Positions 26,968 through 34,615 of a stretch of DNA of 64,000 nucleotides are shown here, one piece after another; position 1 is the first letter of the stretch, and the number at the start of each line of letters is the position of its first letter. This DNA is from Streptomyces sp. D2-8. Its GTDB lineage: Bacteria; Actinomycetota; Actinomycetes; Streptomycetales; Streptomycetaceae. The position numbers and the translations under genes were made by a program. Below the pieces are notes generated by a model. That model was not told the origin of the DNA, did no database searches, and saw nothing but the letters and a program-made list of their open reading frames with translations. The DNA is taken from assembly GCF_023184515.1 (NCBI RefSeq), contig NZ_JAAHBP010000012.1, positions 226,298 through 290,297 on the forward strand. The letters run 5' to 3'.

Positions 26968-27186
26968 TCAGCAGCAGCCGATGTACTCCCACGGCCCCTT
27001 GCTGGGACCGTGGGTGCCAGCGCACACCTGACGGCGCTGCCTGCGGAGGCGAACGCCTCCGCAATACGGGAACGTGCACCGGTACTCATAGGTGCACTCG
27101 AACTGGTCGGCGTCCGCGCTGGTGGACGGAACGAGACGACCGAGAATTCGGTCCCCCAGATTGCCCGCCATCTTCTTAAGGATCAT
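26968..27186 (-). CDS. Six-cysteine precursor peptide (candidate secreted disulfide-rich peptide)
   Basis: A 72-residue peptide starting MILKKMAGNLGDRILGRLVP. Cysteines are at 31, 37, 42, 55, 71 and 72, the last two ending the protein as IGCC. The first 26 residues contain no cysteine and look like an amphipathic leader rather than a classical signal peptide. The leader ends STSADA, with an Ala-x-Ala pattern that an S26 peptidase could cut after Ala26. That would leave a 46-residue product with six cysteines (three possible disulfides) and a basic patch RLRRQRRQ. GAGGGG lies 6-7 nt before ATG 27186. It is first in the operon, 121 nt before the MauE-like gene. I recognise no family. Confidence 0.72.
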   Translation of the reverse strand: MILKKMAGNLGDRILGRLVPSTSADADQFECTYEYRCTFPYCGGVRLRRQRRQVCAGTHGPSKGPWEYIGCC

Positions 27187-27303
27187 TCGTTTCCCCTCTA
27201 TTGTTTCCGGATTGGTCTGACCCGGAGGCCTTGCCCACACAAGAAAGTGCAACGAGAGGCCACCCCCGTTGAAGGCGCGACTGCGCCTCGACCTACGGAA
27301 GGG

Positions 27304-27332
27304 ATTCTATGGAACACCTGTACCCATTGCAA
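27304..27332 (-). promoter_or_regulatory. Promoter of the cysteine-rich peptide operon
   Basis: On the minus strand TTGCAA (27327-27332) and TAGAAT (27304-27309) are separated by exactly 17 nt, matching a vegetative -35/-10 pair. Transcription would begin near 27297 and leave an untranslated leader of about 110 nt before ATG 27186. Confidence 0.6.
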
Positions 27333-27704
27333 TGATGATTTGACAGTCACCTGGACAACGACGGGCGGAGCCCGCAGCAATTGACGCGCAAATCACTCCC
27401 TATGTCACGATTACCCGACTCCTGTCCTGCGTCGAATCACCTCACCGTAAGTCGCTGAATCGGAATTCAAACCACCGCTTTACCTCTTCACACAGGGCGA
27501 GGCCTGACCGCATCACGCCCACGGCACCGGCTGGTTCGCCCGTCGCAGCCGTGAAGGCGCGCGTCCGGCCGGACACCGGCAGGTTGATGGCTTGACGCAA
27601 GCACCGGCAATGGGTTGCATACGTTCTGTGATCGTGCACCCTGCTCCAACTTCCTGTTCACCTACGTCTCTGAGGACACCACCGCGGGCAGGGGGCGCCG
27701 CGTC
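27333..27704. other. AT-richer intergenic region between the peptide operon and the monooxygenase
   Basis: About 370 nt. Short frames exist (65 residues at 27442-27639 minus) but none has a recognisable domain or ribosome site. Base composition changes from mixed to GC-rich at about 27500, which may mark the edge of the inserted peptide locus. The monooxygenase promoter should also lie here. Confidence 0.4.
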
Positions 27705-29312
27705 GTGGACCCGGTGATCATCGTCGGAGCGGGGCCCGTCGGGCTCACGCTCGCCCTGGCGCTGGCGCGTCAGGAGGTGCCCTGCGTCGTCCTCGACGAG
27801 GGCCCGGGCAAGGACGAACCCCGCGCGGCGCGCACCGTCGTCCTGCGCGAGGACACCGCCGCTCTGATGGAACGGCTGACCGGCATGCCCCTCGCCCGGG
27901 CCGGTGCGCACTGGGCCGGATGGCGGTCGATGCGGCGCAAGCAGGTGATGCGCGAGATCGTCTTCGACGGCACCGAACCCGCCCCCCTGCACATCGCCCA
28001 GCACGTGCTGACCGGCGCCCTGCGCGCGGCCCTCGCCGGCGAACGGCTCGTCAAGGTCGCCGTGGAAAGCCGCCTCGACGGCATCGAACAGGAGCCCTCG
28101 GGCATCACGGCCCACACTCGCGGCTCCAAAGGCACCTACTGGCGTGGCAGTTACCTGGTCGGCTGCGACGGCCCCCGCTCGACCGTACGCAAGCTCCAGG
28201 ACATCCGCTTCCCGGGCCGTACGGCGGTGGAACGTCACGCGGTCGCCGCGCTCCGTACGGAGCTGCCCTGGCACGACGAGGCGTTGCTGCACCGCCTGCC
28301 GCCCTGGCGCATGTCCGGGCCCTCGGCCGGCGAGGTCACCGCCCGCCCGCTGCCGGACGGCGTCTGGCGTCTGGACTGGCTCCTGCCGCCCGGCAAGGAC
28401 CTGGTCACACCCGAGCTGCTGCTCACCCGCATCCGGGAGACCCTGGCCGGCTGGGCGGACGGCACCACCCCGCCGTACGAGCTGCTGGACACCGGTGTCC
28501 ACACCGTCCACCACCGGCTGGCACGCCGCTGGCGCGCCGACCGCGTTTTCCTCGCCGGGGACGCGGCCCACCTGCTCGGGGCGCTGGGCACGCACGGGCT
28601 CGACGAAGGCTTGCGGGACGCCGACAACCTCGCCTGGAAACTGGCCCTGGCCTGGCACCACGGGCCGCACGAGGCGCTCCTCGACAGCTACCAGACGGAA
28701 CGGCGGGCGGTCGTCGCCGCCCGGCTTCGCGCCGCCGACCAGGCACTGCCGCTGTTGCGCGGTGGTGGAGGGCTGCGCGCCGTCGTCCCCGGCTCGTCCA
28801 GGGGCCACGACGCCCTCCTCACGGAGGGTCACTTGGGGCACGGCCAGCTCGGCGCGCCGGGAGCATACGCCGACTCGCCGCTCGCGCCCCAGCACCTCGA
28901 GGGAGAGGTCCCGGTCAACACACCGCTCGGAGCGCCGGTCACCGACGTACGGGTCACCGCGGAGGACGGCACCTTCGTACGGCTGCGGGACCGGCTCGGC
29001 CGCGGCGCGCTGCTCGTGGTGCTGATCGCGCCGGGCACGGGTGTCTGGGAGCGCAAGCACTGGGTCGGGGCGGGCATCATGCCGCAGCTCGCGGCGGCAG
29101 TCACGGCACTGCCGCACCCCGCCGAGCTGCTCGTCGCCGAGAGCTATCCGGGCGCGGCCGCGCACACGGTGCTTCTGGTGCGCCCCGACGGGCACCTCGT
29201 CACCGCGCTGGGCGGAGTGCGCCCGGACGACCTCTATACGGCGGCGGAGGCCACGGTGGGCGGACCGGTGAAAGCGCAGGCAGAGGCCGGTGCTTCGGCC
29301 GGCTCGCGCTGA
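27705..29312 (+). CDS. FAD-dependent monooxygenase (group A, aromatic hydroxylase type)
   Basis: A 535-residue flavoprotein. The dinucleotide-binding motif IVGAGPVGLTLALALAR is at the N-terminus. The second FAD motif GDAAHLLGALGTHGLDEGLR followed by DADNLAWKL is at about 285-310. A C-terminal thioredoxin-like domain ends RPDGHLVTALGG. The family hydroxylates aromatic compounds with NAD(P)H and O2; the substrate cannot be told. I use GTG 27705 because the FAD fold begins there; an ATG at 27615 would add 30 residues with no recognisable character. No pathway genes are adjacent. Confidence 0.82.
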   Translation: MDPVIIVGAGPVGLTLALALARQEVPCVVLDEGPGKDEPRAARTVVLREDTAALMERLTGMPLARAGAHWAGWRSMRRKQVMREIVFDGTEPAPLHIAQHVLTGALRAALAGERLVKVAVESRLDGIEQEPSGITAHTRGSKGTYWRGSYLVGCDGPRSTVRKLQDIRFPGRTAVERHAVAALRTELPWHDEALLHRLPPWRMSGPSAGEVTARPLPDGVWRLDWLLPPGKDLVTPELLLTRIRETLAGWADGTTPPYELLDTGVHTVHHRLARRWRADRVFLAGDAAHLLGALGTHGLDEGLRDADNLAWKLALAWHHGPHEALLDSYQTERRAVVAARLRAADQALPLLRGGGGLRAVVPGSSRGHDALLTEGHLGHGQLGAPGAYADSPLAPQHLEGEVPVNTPLGAPVTDVRVTAEDGTFVRLRDRLGRGALLVVLIAPGTGVWERKHWVGAGIMPQLAAAVTALPHPAELLVAESYPGAAAHTVLLVRPDGHLVTALGGVRPDDLYTAAEATVGGPVKAQAEAGASAGSR

Positions 29313-29333
29313 TGTCGGCCCGGAGGTGATGTG

Positions 29334-29369
29334 CTCACTGTCACGGTGCGTCCGCATGGTGACAGTGAG
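29334..29369. terminator. Perfect 11-bp inverted repeat between monooxygenase and leader-peptide promoter
   Basis: CTCACTGTCAC (29334-29344) and GTGACAGTGAG (29359-29369) are perfect complements around a 14-nt loop. The repeat lies 21 nt after the monooxygenase stop and directly abuts the -35 box of the next transcription unit. It can be a terminator, an operator, or both. Confidence 0.55.
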
Positions 29370-29398
29370 TTGACCCGTCCGGGCGGTCGTGGTGTACT
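29370..29398 (+). promoter_or_regulatory. Promoter for the Cys leader / cysteine dioxygenase operon
   Basis: TTGACC (29370-29375), a 17-nt spacer and TGTACT (29393-29398). The predicted start is 7 nt further on, at the leader's GTG (29406), so the transcript would be leaderless. Confidence 0.6.
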
Positions 29399-29405
29399 CC
29401 GGTCC

Positions 29406-29492
29406 GTGACCGACACCTGTGTGCGCCTGTGGCGGAGGGTCCATATGGACCTCCTCCGCTATGCGGGCTGCGTGTGTCGCCCGTCCTGCTGA
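29406..29492 (+). CDS. Cysteine-containing leader peptide (putative attenuator of the cysteine dioxygenase operon)
   Basis: A 28-codon ORF: GTG start, then a part reading RLWRRVHMDLLR, then YAGCVCRPSC and TGA. Cysteines are codons 5, 22, 24 and 28. The RVHMDLLR...CVCR pattern matches the short Streptomyces leader peptides found before sulfur-metabolism genes. In mycobacteria, leaderless Cys-rich short ORFs are known to attenuate downstream genes according to cysteine supply. It lies 96 nt before the cysteine dioxygenase gene. The intervening sequence is GC-rich and can pair (GGCGCG near 29517 with CGCGCC near 29550), suiting an attenuation switch. The start coincides with the predicted transcription start. 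Confidence 0.7.
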   Translation: MTDTCVRLWRRVHMDLLRYAGCVCRPSC

Positions 29493-29588
29493 CTTCGCAT
29501 TCCTCTTCTCTCGGCGCGCGCCGCGCTCTGTCTGCCGGCTGTCGCGCCTTGTCCGCGAACCCTCATCAGGACCTTCAGGACGGCACCC

Positions 29589-30125
29589 GTGTCTGTATCC
29601 CCTTCTGCGCCCCCCTCTGTCGCCGCCGGTCCGGCTCCCACTCAGGCCGACCTCTACGACTTCGTCCGGCGCACGGCCGCCGACACCGAGCTGATCGACT
29701 CCCTGCCGCTCGACCCGGAGGGCCGTACGTGGGTGCGGCTGGACGGGCCCGGCGGCAGTGAGGCCTGGCTGATCGGCTGGCCGCCCGGTACGGGCACCGG
29801 CTGGCACGACCACGCCGACTCGGTCGGCGCCTTCCTGACCGCGTCGGGCGAACTCAAGGAGCACTCGCTCGCCGCTCGGCTGCCCACCGACGGCTGGAAG
29901 ACCCTGGAACTCGCCGAGGACGTGGACCGGGAACGCCGGCTGGGGGCCGGCCAGGGCCGCGCCTTCGGCCGCCACCACGTCCACGAGGTGCTCAACGAGT
30001 CCACCGACCGGCACGCGATCTCCGTCCACGCCTACTATCCGCCCCTGCCGCAGATCCGCCGCTACAGCCGCAGCGGCCCGATGCTGCGACTCGAGCAGGT
30101 CGAGCGACCGGAGGACTGGCAGTGA
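29589..30125 (+). CDS. Cysteine dioxygenase family protein
   Basis: A 178-residue cupin. The metal site is visible as GTGWHDHADSVGAF (two His, about 70-75) and FGRHHVHEVLNE (His about 126-128). The family oxidises cysteine to cysteine sulfinate with Fe(II) and O2. The Pro/Ala-rich N-terminus is variable. GTG 29589 overlaps no other gene. The last codons overlap the rhodanese start (GTGA). The leader peptide upstream suggests control by cysteine. Confidence 0.88.
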   Translation: MSVSPSAPPSVAAGPAPTQADLYDFVRRTAADTELIDSLPLDPEGRTWVRLDGPGGSEAWLIGWPPGTGTGWHDHADSVGAFLTASGELKEHSLAARLPTDGWKTLELAEDVDRERRLGAGQGRAFGRHHVHEVLNESTDRHAISVHAYYPPLPQIRRYSRSGPMLRLEQVERPEDWQ

Positions 30126-30541
30126 GCGCCGCACCCGGGCCGACGAGCCGCGGCACCCAACCGCCCGTCGGTATCGACGAGTTGCTGGAGCGAGTCCGGG
30201 CGGGCTACGAGCGGATCGAACCGCAGGAGGCGTACGAGGCTGCCGAGGCCGGTGACGCGCTCCTCGTCGACATCCGCTACGCCGCCCTGCGCGAACGGGA
30301 CGGCCTCATCCCCGGCGCCCACGTCGTCGAGCGCAACGAACTGGAATGGCGCCTCGACCCCCAGGGCAGCCACCGCCTCCCCGAGGCCACGAGCCACGCC
30401 CTGCGCATCATCGTGATCTGCAACGAGGGCTACGCGTCCAGCCTGGCGGCCCAGTCCTTGCACCAGCTGGGACTGCGCCGGGCCACGGATCTGGTCGGGG
30501 GCTTCCAGGCTTGGCGGGGGGCCGGGTTGCCGGTGGAGTGA
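30122..30541 (+). CDS. Rhodanese-like sulfurtransferase
   Basis: A 139-residue single rhodanese domain: LLVDIRYAALRERDGLIPGA (domain start) and VICNEGYASSLAAQSL with the active-site Cys in the CNEGYAS loop. It likely carries a persulfide in sulfur metabolism downstream of cysteine oxidation. The start GTG 30122 overlaps the dioxygenase stop, so the two are translationally coupled. Confidence 0.88.
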   Translation: MSAAPGPTSRGTQPPVGIDELLERVRAGYERIEPQEAYEAAEAGDALLVDIRYAALRERDGLIPGAHVVERNELEWRLDPQGSHRLPEATSHALRIIVICNEGYASSLAAQSLHQLGLRRATDLVGGFQAWRGAGLPVE

Positions 30542-30635
30542 GCTCAAGGGGCTGCGTGGGGGCCGGTCCTGCGGGCCTCAGCCTCAACGCAGGTGCGTCA
30601 GCCGTTCACGTCGCCATCCGGGCCTGGTGCACCCC

Positions 30636-31457
30636 TCAGACCCCCTCGTCGCCGAGGAACTCCGTGTCCTCCCCCTCCTCCTCCAGTGCCTGCCGGACCA
30701 CCCGCAGGGCCATGCCCTCGGGGTAGCCCTTGCGGGCGAGCATGCCCGCGAGGCGGCGGAGTCGCTTGTCGCGGTCGAGTCCTCGAGTGGAGCGGAGCTT
30801 GCGCGCGACGAGCTCCCGCGCGGTCTCCTCTTCTTGCTCGGAGTCGAGCTGGGACACGGCTTCGTCGATCAGCGTGGAGTCGACGCCCTTGGTCCGCAGC
30901 TCCCGGGCGAGCGCGCGCCGGGCCAGCCCTCTGCCGTGGTGGCGGGACTCCACCCAAGCGTCCGCGAAGGCACCGTCGTTGATGAGGCCGACCTCTTCGA
31001 ACCGCGACAGCACCTCCTCGGCGGCGTCGTCCGGGATCTGCCGCTTGCTCAGGGCGTCGGCGAGTTGCTTACGGGTCCGCGGGGTCCCGGTGAGCAGGCG
31101 CAGGCAGATCGCCCGAGCCCGCTCGACCGGGTCCCCTGGAGGTGCCTCCTGCTCGGCCCTCGACGAGGAGAGGGCACCTCCGTCCTCGGCATCAGCCGCC
31201 GCCTCACCGAAGCCACGCCGACGACGACCGTGCCTGCCTCGCGGCCCGCCGTCACGCGAGCCGCCTCTGGGTGAGCCGCCCCCGTGCGGCCCGGTGTCGT
31301 CCCCGTCCCCGTACAGCCGGTCGCCCTCGTATGGCGTGTCCCCGGGGCCGTCCACCCCGTCCACGGGCGAGCCCCCCGTGTCGCCTCCGGTGCCCCTCCC
31401 CCGTGGGACACCGGAGGCGGCGTACTCGTACTCCGCCCAGTCGGTTCGCCGTGTCAC
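30636..31457 (-). CDS. recX: RecX, RecA regulator, with long N-terminal extension
   Basis: A 273-residue protein. The C-terminal 165 residues form the RecX helical-repeat domain (ERARAICLRLLTGTPRTRKQL, FADAWVESRHHGRGLARRAL, YPEGMALRVVRQAL). The first 105 residues are a Gly/Asp/Arg-rich low-complexity extension, longer than in most bacteria. GTG 31457 lies 3 nt after the recA stop, so recX is co-transcribed. RecX caps or disassembles RecA filaments and limits RecA overexpression. Confidence 0.93.
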   Translation of the reverse strand: MTRRTDWAEYEYAASGVPRGRGTGGDTGGSPVDGVDGPGDTPYEGDRLYGDGDDTGPHGGGSPRGGSRDGGPRGRHGRRRRGFGEAAADAEDGGALSSSRAEQEAPPGDPVERARAICLRLLTGTPRTRKQLADALSKRQIPDDAAEEVLSRFEEVGLINDGAFADAWVESRHHGRGLARRALARELRTKGVDSTLIDEAVSQLDSEQEEETARELVARKLRSTRGLDRDKRLRRLAGMLARKGYPEGMALRVVRQALEEEGEDTEFLGDEGV

Positions 31458-31460
31458 GGG

Positions 31461-32585
31461 TCAGCTCTTGGCTGCGGCGGCCTTGGACTTGGCCGTCTTG
31501 GCCGGTGCAGGGGCGGGGACGGCAGGCGCCGCGTCGGCCGGTGCGGTGACCGCGGCGTCCGTGCCCGGCTCGGCGGCCGGCTCCTCGGGACGCACGCCGA
31601 CGCCCAGCTTCTCCTTGATCTTCTTCTCGATCTCGTTGGCCAGGTCGGGGTTGTCCTTCAGGAAGTTGCGCGCGTTCTCCTTGCCCTGGCCGAGCTGGTC
31701 GCCCTCGTACGTGTACCAGGCGCCGGCCTTGCGGACGAAGCCGTGCTCCACGCCCATGTCGATCAGGCCGCCCTCGCGGCTGATGCCGTGGCCGTAGAGG
31801 ATGTCGAACTCGGCCTGCTTGAAGGGCGGCGCGACCTTGTTCTTGACGACCTTGCAGCGGGTGCGGTTGCCGACCGCGTCCGTGCCGTCCTTCAGGGTTT
31901 CGATGCGGCGGATGTCGATGCGCACCGAGGCGTAGAACTTCAGCGCCCGGCCACCGGTCGTGGTCTCCGGGGAGCCGAACATCACGCCGATCTTCTCGCG
32001 GAGCTGGTTGATGAAGATCGCGGTGGTCTTGGACTGGTTGAGCGCACTGGTGATCTTCCGCAGGGCCTGGCTCATGAGACGGGCCTGCAGACCGACGTGA
32101 CTGTCGCCCATCTCGCCTTCGATCTCCGCGCGCGGGACGAGCGCGGCGACGGAGTCGATGACGATGAGGTCGAGGGCGCCGGAGCGGACCAGCATGTCCA
32201 CGATCTCCAGGGCCTGCTCGCCGTTGTCCGGCTGGGAGAGGATGAGGTTGTCGATGTCGACGCCGAGCTTCTTCGCGTACTCGGGGTCGAGTGCGTGCTC
32301 CGCGTCGACGAAGGCGACCTGACCGCCGGCCTTCTGCGCGTTCGCCACCGCGTGCAGGGTCAGGGTGGTCTTACCGGAGGACTCCGGTCCGTAGACCTCG
32401 ACGACGCGGCCGCGCGGCAGGCCGCCCACGCCGAGGGCCACGTCGAGGGCGGTGGACCCGGTCGGGATGACCTCGATGGGCTCGTTGACCCGGTCGCCCA
32501 TGCGCATGACCGCGCCCTTGCCGAATTGCCGTTCAATCTGTGCGAGCGCGGCATCCAGGGCCTTCTCGCGGTCGGTTCCTGCCAT
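31461..32585 (-). CDS. recA: Recombinase RecA
   Basis: 374 residues, the usual Streptomyces length. Walker A is GPESSGKTT (about 64); DNA-binding loop L2 and the MSQALRKIT block are intact. The C-terminus is Ala/Lys/Pro-rich (PAPAPAKTAKSKAAAAKS). It catalyses homologous strand exchange and triggers LexA self-cleavage. ATG 32585 gives the standard N-terminus MAGTDREKALD. Promoter with LexA-type box at 32751-32776. Confidence 0.98.
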   Translation of the reverse strand: MAGTDREKALDAALAQIERQFGKGAVMRMGDRVNEPIEVIPTGSTALDVALGVGGLPRGRVVEVYGPESSGKTTLTLHAVANAQKAGGQVAFVDAEHALDPEYAKKLGVDIDNLILSQPDNGEQALEIVDMLVRSGALDLIVIDSVAALVPRAEIEGEMGDSHVGLQARLMSQALRKITSALNQSKTTAIFINQLREKIGVMFGSPETTTGGRALKFYASVRIDIRRIETLKDGTDAVGNRTRCKVVKNKVAPPFKQAEFDILYGHGISREGGLIDMGVEHGFVRKAGAWYTYEGDQLGQGKENARNFLKDNPDLANEIEKKIKEKLGVGVRPEEPAAEPGTDAAVTAPADAAPAVPAPAPAKTAKSKAAAAKS

Positions 32586-32750
32586 GGGTTCCACCCGATT
32601 TGCTTGAGTCGATCGCTTCACGTCAAAGACGCTAACGCCTGCCACTGACAATGCGCCCCGACGCACGTCCGGCCTGTGGATAACTCGGGCACATCTCTAC
32701 CCAAAGTACGTCGAAATGCCCTTCGTTGAGCTTCGCCGGCGCCTCCATGA

Positions 32751-32776
32751 GAATGGATGTTCGATTTTTGTGTCAA
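32751..32776 (-). promoter_or_regulatory. recA promoter with LexA (SOS) box
   Basis: On the minus strand, TTGACA (32771-32776) is followed by GAACATCCATTC (32751-32762), one mismatch from the actinobacterial SOS box GAAC-N4-GTTC. It covers the expected -10 position. The transcript would have about 160 nt of untranslated leader. The rest of 32586-32918 shows no gene. Confidence 0.7.
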
Positions 32777-32918
32777 GCGCACCACGCGGCACACACGGGA
32801 TGGGGCCGACGCCACCCGTCCCGTGTCTCGGCCCCCTGCTGTTGGCCTTCCCCCAGCGGTCGGCCCCACGCATCTGGTCATGGCCGGCGGCATCCCACCC
32901 AGGGGGACACACGCGAGA

Positions 32919-34202
32919 TCAGGAGGAGCTCTGCCCGGGCCCCCGGCCCTGCGGCCGCTCCGCCTCCCGGTGGCGTTCCCACAGTCCCCTCGCGCGCGTG
33001 AGCAGGCCCGGTCCCTCTCCCCGGCGCCGGTGGCCGTGCACGCGCGGGTCGTCCGTGACGTCGTAGCGCTTCACATACGCACCCAGGAAGGCCTGGAGCG
33101 TGGCGATGGCGGGGATGGCGATGAGCGCGCCGACGGCGCCGAGGAGGGCGGTGCCGGCGACGACCGAGCCGAAGGCGACGGCGGGGTGGATGTCGACGGT
33201 CTTGGAGGTCAGCTTGGGCTGCAGCACGTAGTTCTCGAACTGCTGGTAGATCACGACGAAGATCAGCACCCACAGCGCGTACCAGGGATCCACCGTGAAA
33301 GCGATCAGCATGGGCAGGGCGCCCGCGAGATACGTGCCGATCGTGGGGATGAACTGCGACACCAGGCCCACCCACACGGCGAGCACGGGCGCGTAGGGCA
33401 CGTCCAGGGCCTGCAGCAGGACGAAGTGCGCCACGCCGGAGATCATTGCCATCAGCCCGCGGGAGTAGATGTAGCCGCCGGTCTTGTTCACGGCTATCTC
33501 CCACGCGCGTAGCACCTCGGCCTGGCGGGCGGGCGGCAGGACCGAGCAGATCGCGCGGCGCAGTCGCGGGCCGTCCGCGGCGAAGTAGAACGAGAACAGG
33601 GCGACCGTGAGCAGCTGGAAGAGCCCCCCGATGACCTGGGCGGACACGTCCAGGACGCCTGTGGCGCTGTTCTGGACGTAGTTGCGCAGCCAGTCGGAGC
33701 GGAGCAGGCCCTCCTGGATGTCGACGCGCTTCAGGTCGGTCTTGAAGTGCGTGTTGACCCAGTGGATAACGGAGTCGAGGTACTCGGGGAAGCCCTCGAT
33801 CAGTTTGATGATCTGGTCCGCGAGGACGGAGCCGAGCACGGTGACGAAACCGGCCGACACGATCATCACGCCGATGAAGACGATGAACGCGGCGAACCCT
33901 CTGCGCATGCCGCGCGAGGCCATCCAGCTCACCGCGGGCTCTATGGCGAGCGCCAGGAAGAACGCAATGAGGATGTTGATCAGCAGGCCGGTGAGCTGGT
34001 GGAAGGCCCAGCTGCCCAGCTGGAACGCGGCGACGAGGGCGAGCGCGAGCACCATGGCGCGGGGCAGCCAGCGCGGCATACGGCCGTTCGCCCCGGCCCC
34101 GCCCACCGGGGGCCGGACGGGCGGCGTCGTACCGGAAGCTGAGGACTGCTGGGCTGCCTGCCCGGTCTCGTCAGTGGGTGCCACGGTCCAAGTCTGGCCC
34201 AC
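32919..34202 (-). CDS. PerM / AI-2E-family membrane protein
   Basis: A 427-residue membrane protein with eight or so hydrophobic segments and the family features ALAIEPAVSWMASRGMRRGFA, LLTVALFSFYFAADG, GLVSQFIPTIGTYLAGALP and YQQFENYVLQPKLTSKTVDIHP. It may act as a transporter; some members export the autoinducer AI-2 and others move ions, and the substrate here is unknown. The N-terminus (about 45 residues) and C-terminus are hydrophilic. The start is uncertain: GTG 34202 or GTG 34184. Confidence 0.88.
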   Translation of the reverse strand: MGQTWTVAPTDETGQAAQQSSASGTTPPVRPPVGGAGANGRMPRWLPRAMVLALALVAAFQLGSWAFHQLTGLLINILIAFFLALAIEPAVSWMASRGMRRGFAAFIVFIGVMIVSAGFVTVLGSVLADQIIKLIEGFPEYLDSVIHWVNTHFKTDLKRVDIQEGLLRSDWLRNYVQNSATGVLDVSAQVIGGLFQLLTVALFSFYFAADGPRLRRAICSVLPPARQAEVLRAWEIAVNKTGGYIYSRGLMAMISGVAHFVLLQALDVPYAPVLAVWVGLVSQFIPTIGTYLAGALPMLIAFTVDPWYALWVLIFVVIYQQFENYVLQPKLTSKTVDIHPAVAFGSVVAGTALLGAVGALIAIPAIATLQAFLGAYVKRYDVTDDPRVHGHRRRGEGPGLLTRARGLWERHREAERPQGRGPGQSSS

Positions 34203-34340
34203 GCCACCGACAGCCGTCTGCCCGCCTGCGATCTTCGTGACCGGTCAGCGACGTCCGAGGCCGGCAGGCCGGTCAGGCCCGTGGTCCCCGAGGCGGGCGG
34301 ACCCCGTCGGCCGGCGGTCTCCGCGCCTTTTCGGCAACGG

Positions 34341-34535
34341 TCAGCGCCTCTCCCGAGGCACGTCCATCACCGAGCAGACCACCTGCCAGACCTCCTTGGC
34401 GTCCCAGCCGGCCGCCAGCGCCTCGTGCACCGTGCGCCCGCCCAGCTCGGACATCACGTGGTCGCGCGCGAAGGTTTCGGAGTAACCGGAACCGAAGTGA
34501 TCCGCCATTCGCTGCCAGAAGACCGTCAACCGCAT
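34341..34535 (-). CDS. DUF3046 protein
   Basis: A 64-residue protein beginning MRLTVFWQRMADHFG and containing the DAKEVWQVVC-type motif of DUF3046. The family is confined to actinobacteria and often sits near recA. Function unknown. The sequence before ATG 34535 (GATACT, 6 nt) fits a leaderless promoter. Confidence 0.85.
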   Translation of the reverse strand: MRLTVFWQRMADHFGSGYSETFARDHVMSELGGRTVHEALAAGWDAKEVWQVVCSVMDVPRERR

Positions 34536-34602
34536 GACCCCAGTATCCCGCCCCTGGGGGTGGGCCTGAGCCGGGACCGCATGCCGACGCCGCTTCGCGC
34601 CC

Positions 34603-34608
34603 TACGGT
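34603..34608 (+). promoter_or_regulatory. Putative -10 box, leaderless transcript
   Basis: TACGGT ends 7 nt before ATG 34616, and there is no ribosome site between. Confidence 0.5.
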
Positions 34609-34615
34609 CTGACCC

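Noticed and set aside
23375..27332. Lanthipeptide or radical-SAM peptide cluster
   Set aside because: No Lan dehydratase/cyclase, radical-SAM or YcaO enzyme is present; cysteines with redox proteins point to disulfides instead.
27442..27639. 65-residue minus-strand frame upstream of the peptide operon
   Set aside because: No ribosome site, no recognisable motif, and it lies in a transition zone of base composition; probably a chance frame.
32719..33004. Plus-strand small frames opposite the recA promoter
   Set aside because: They overlap the recA promoter and lack ribosome sites and codon bias.
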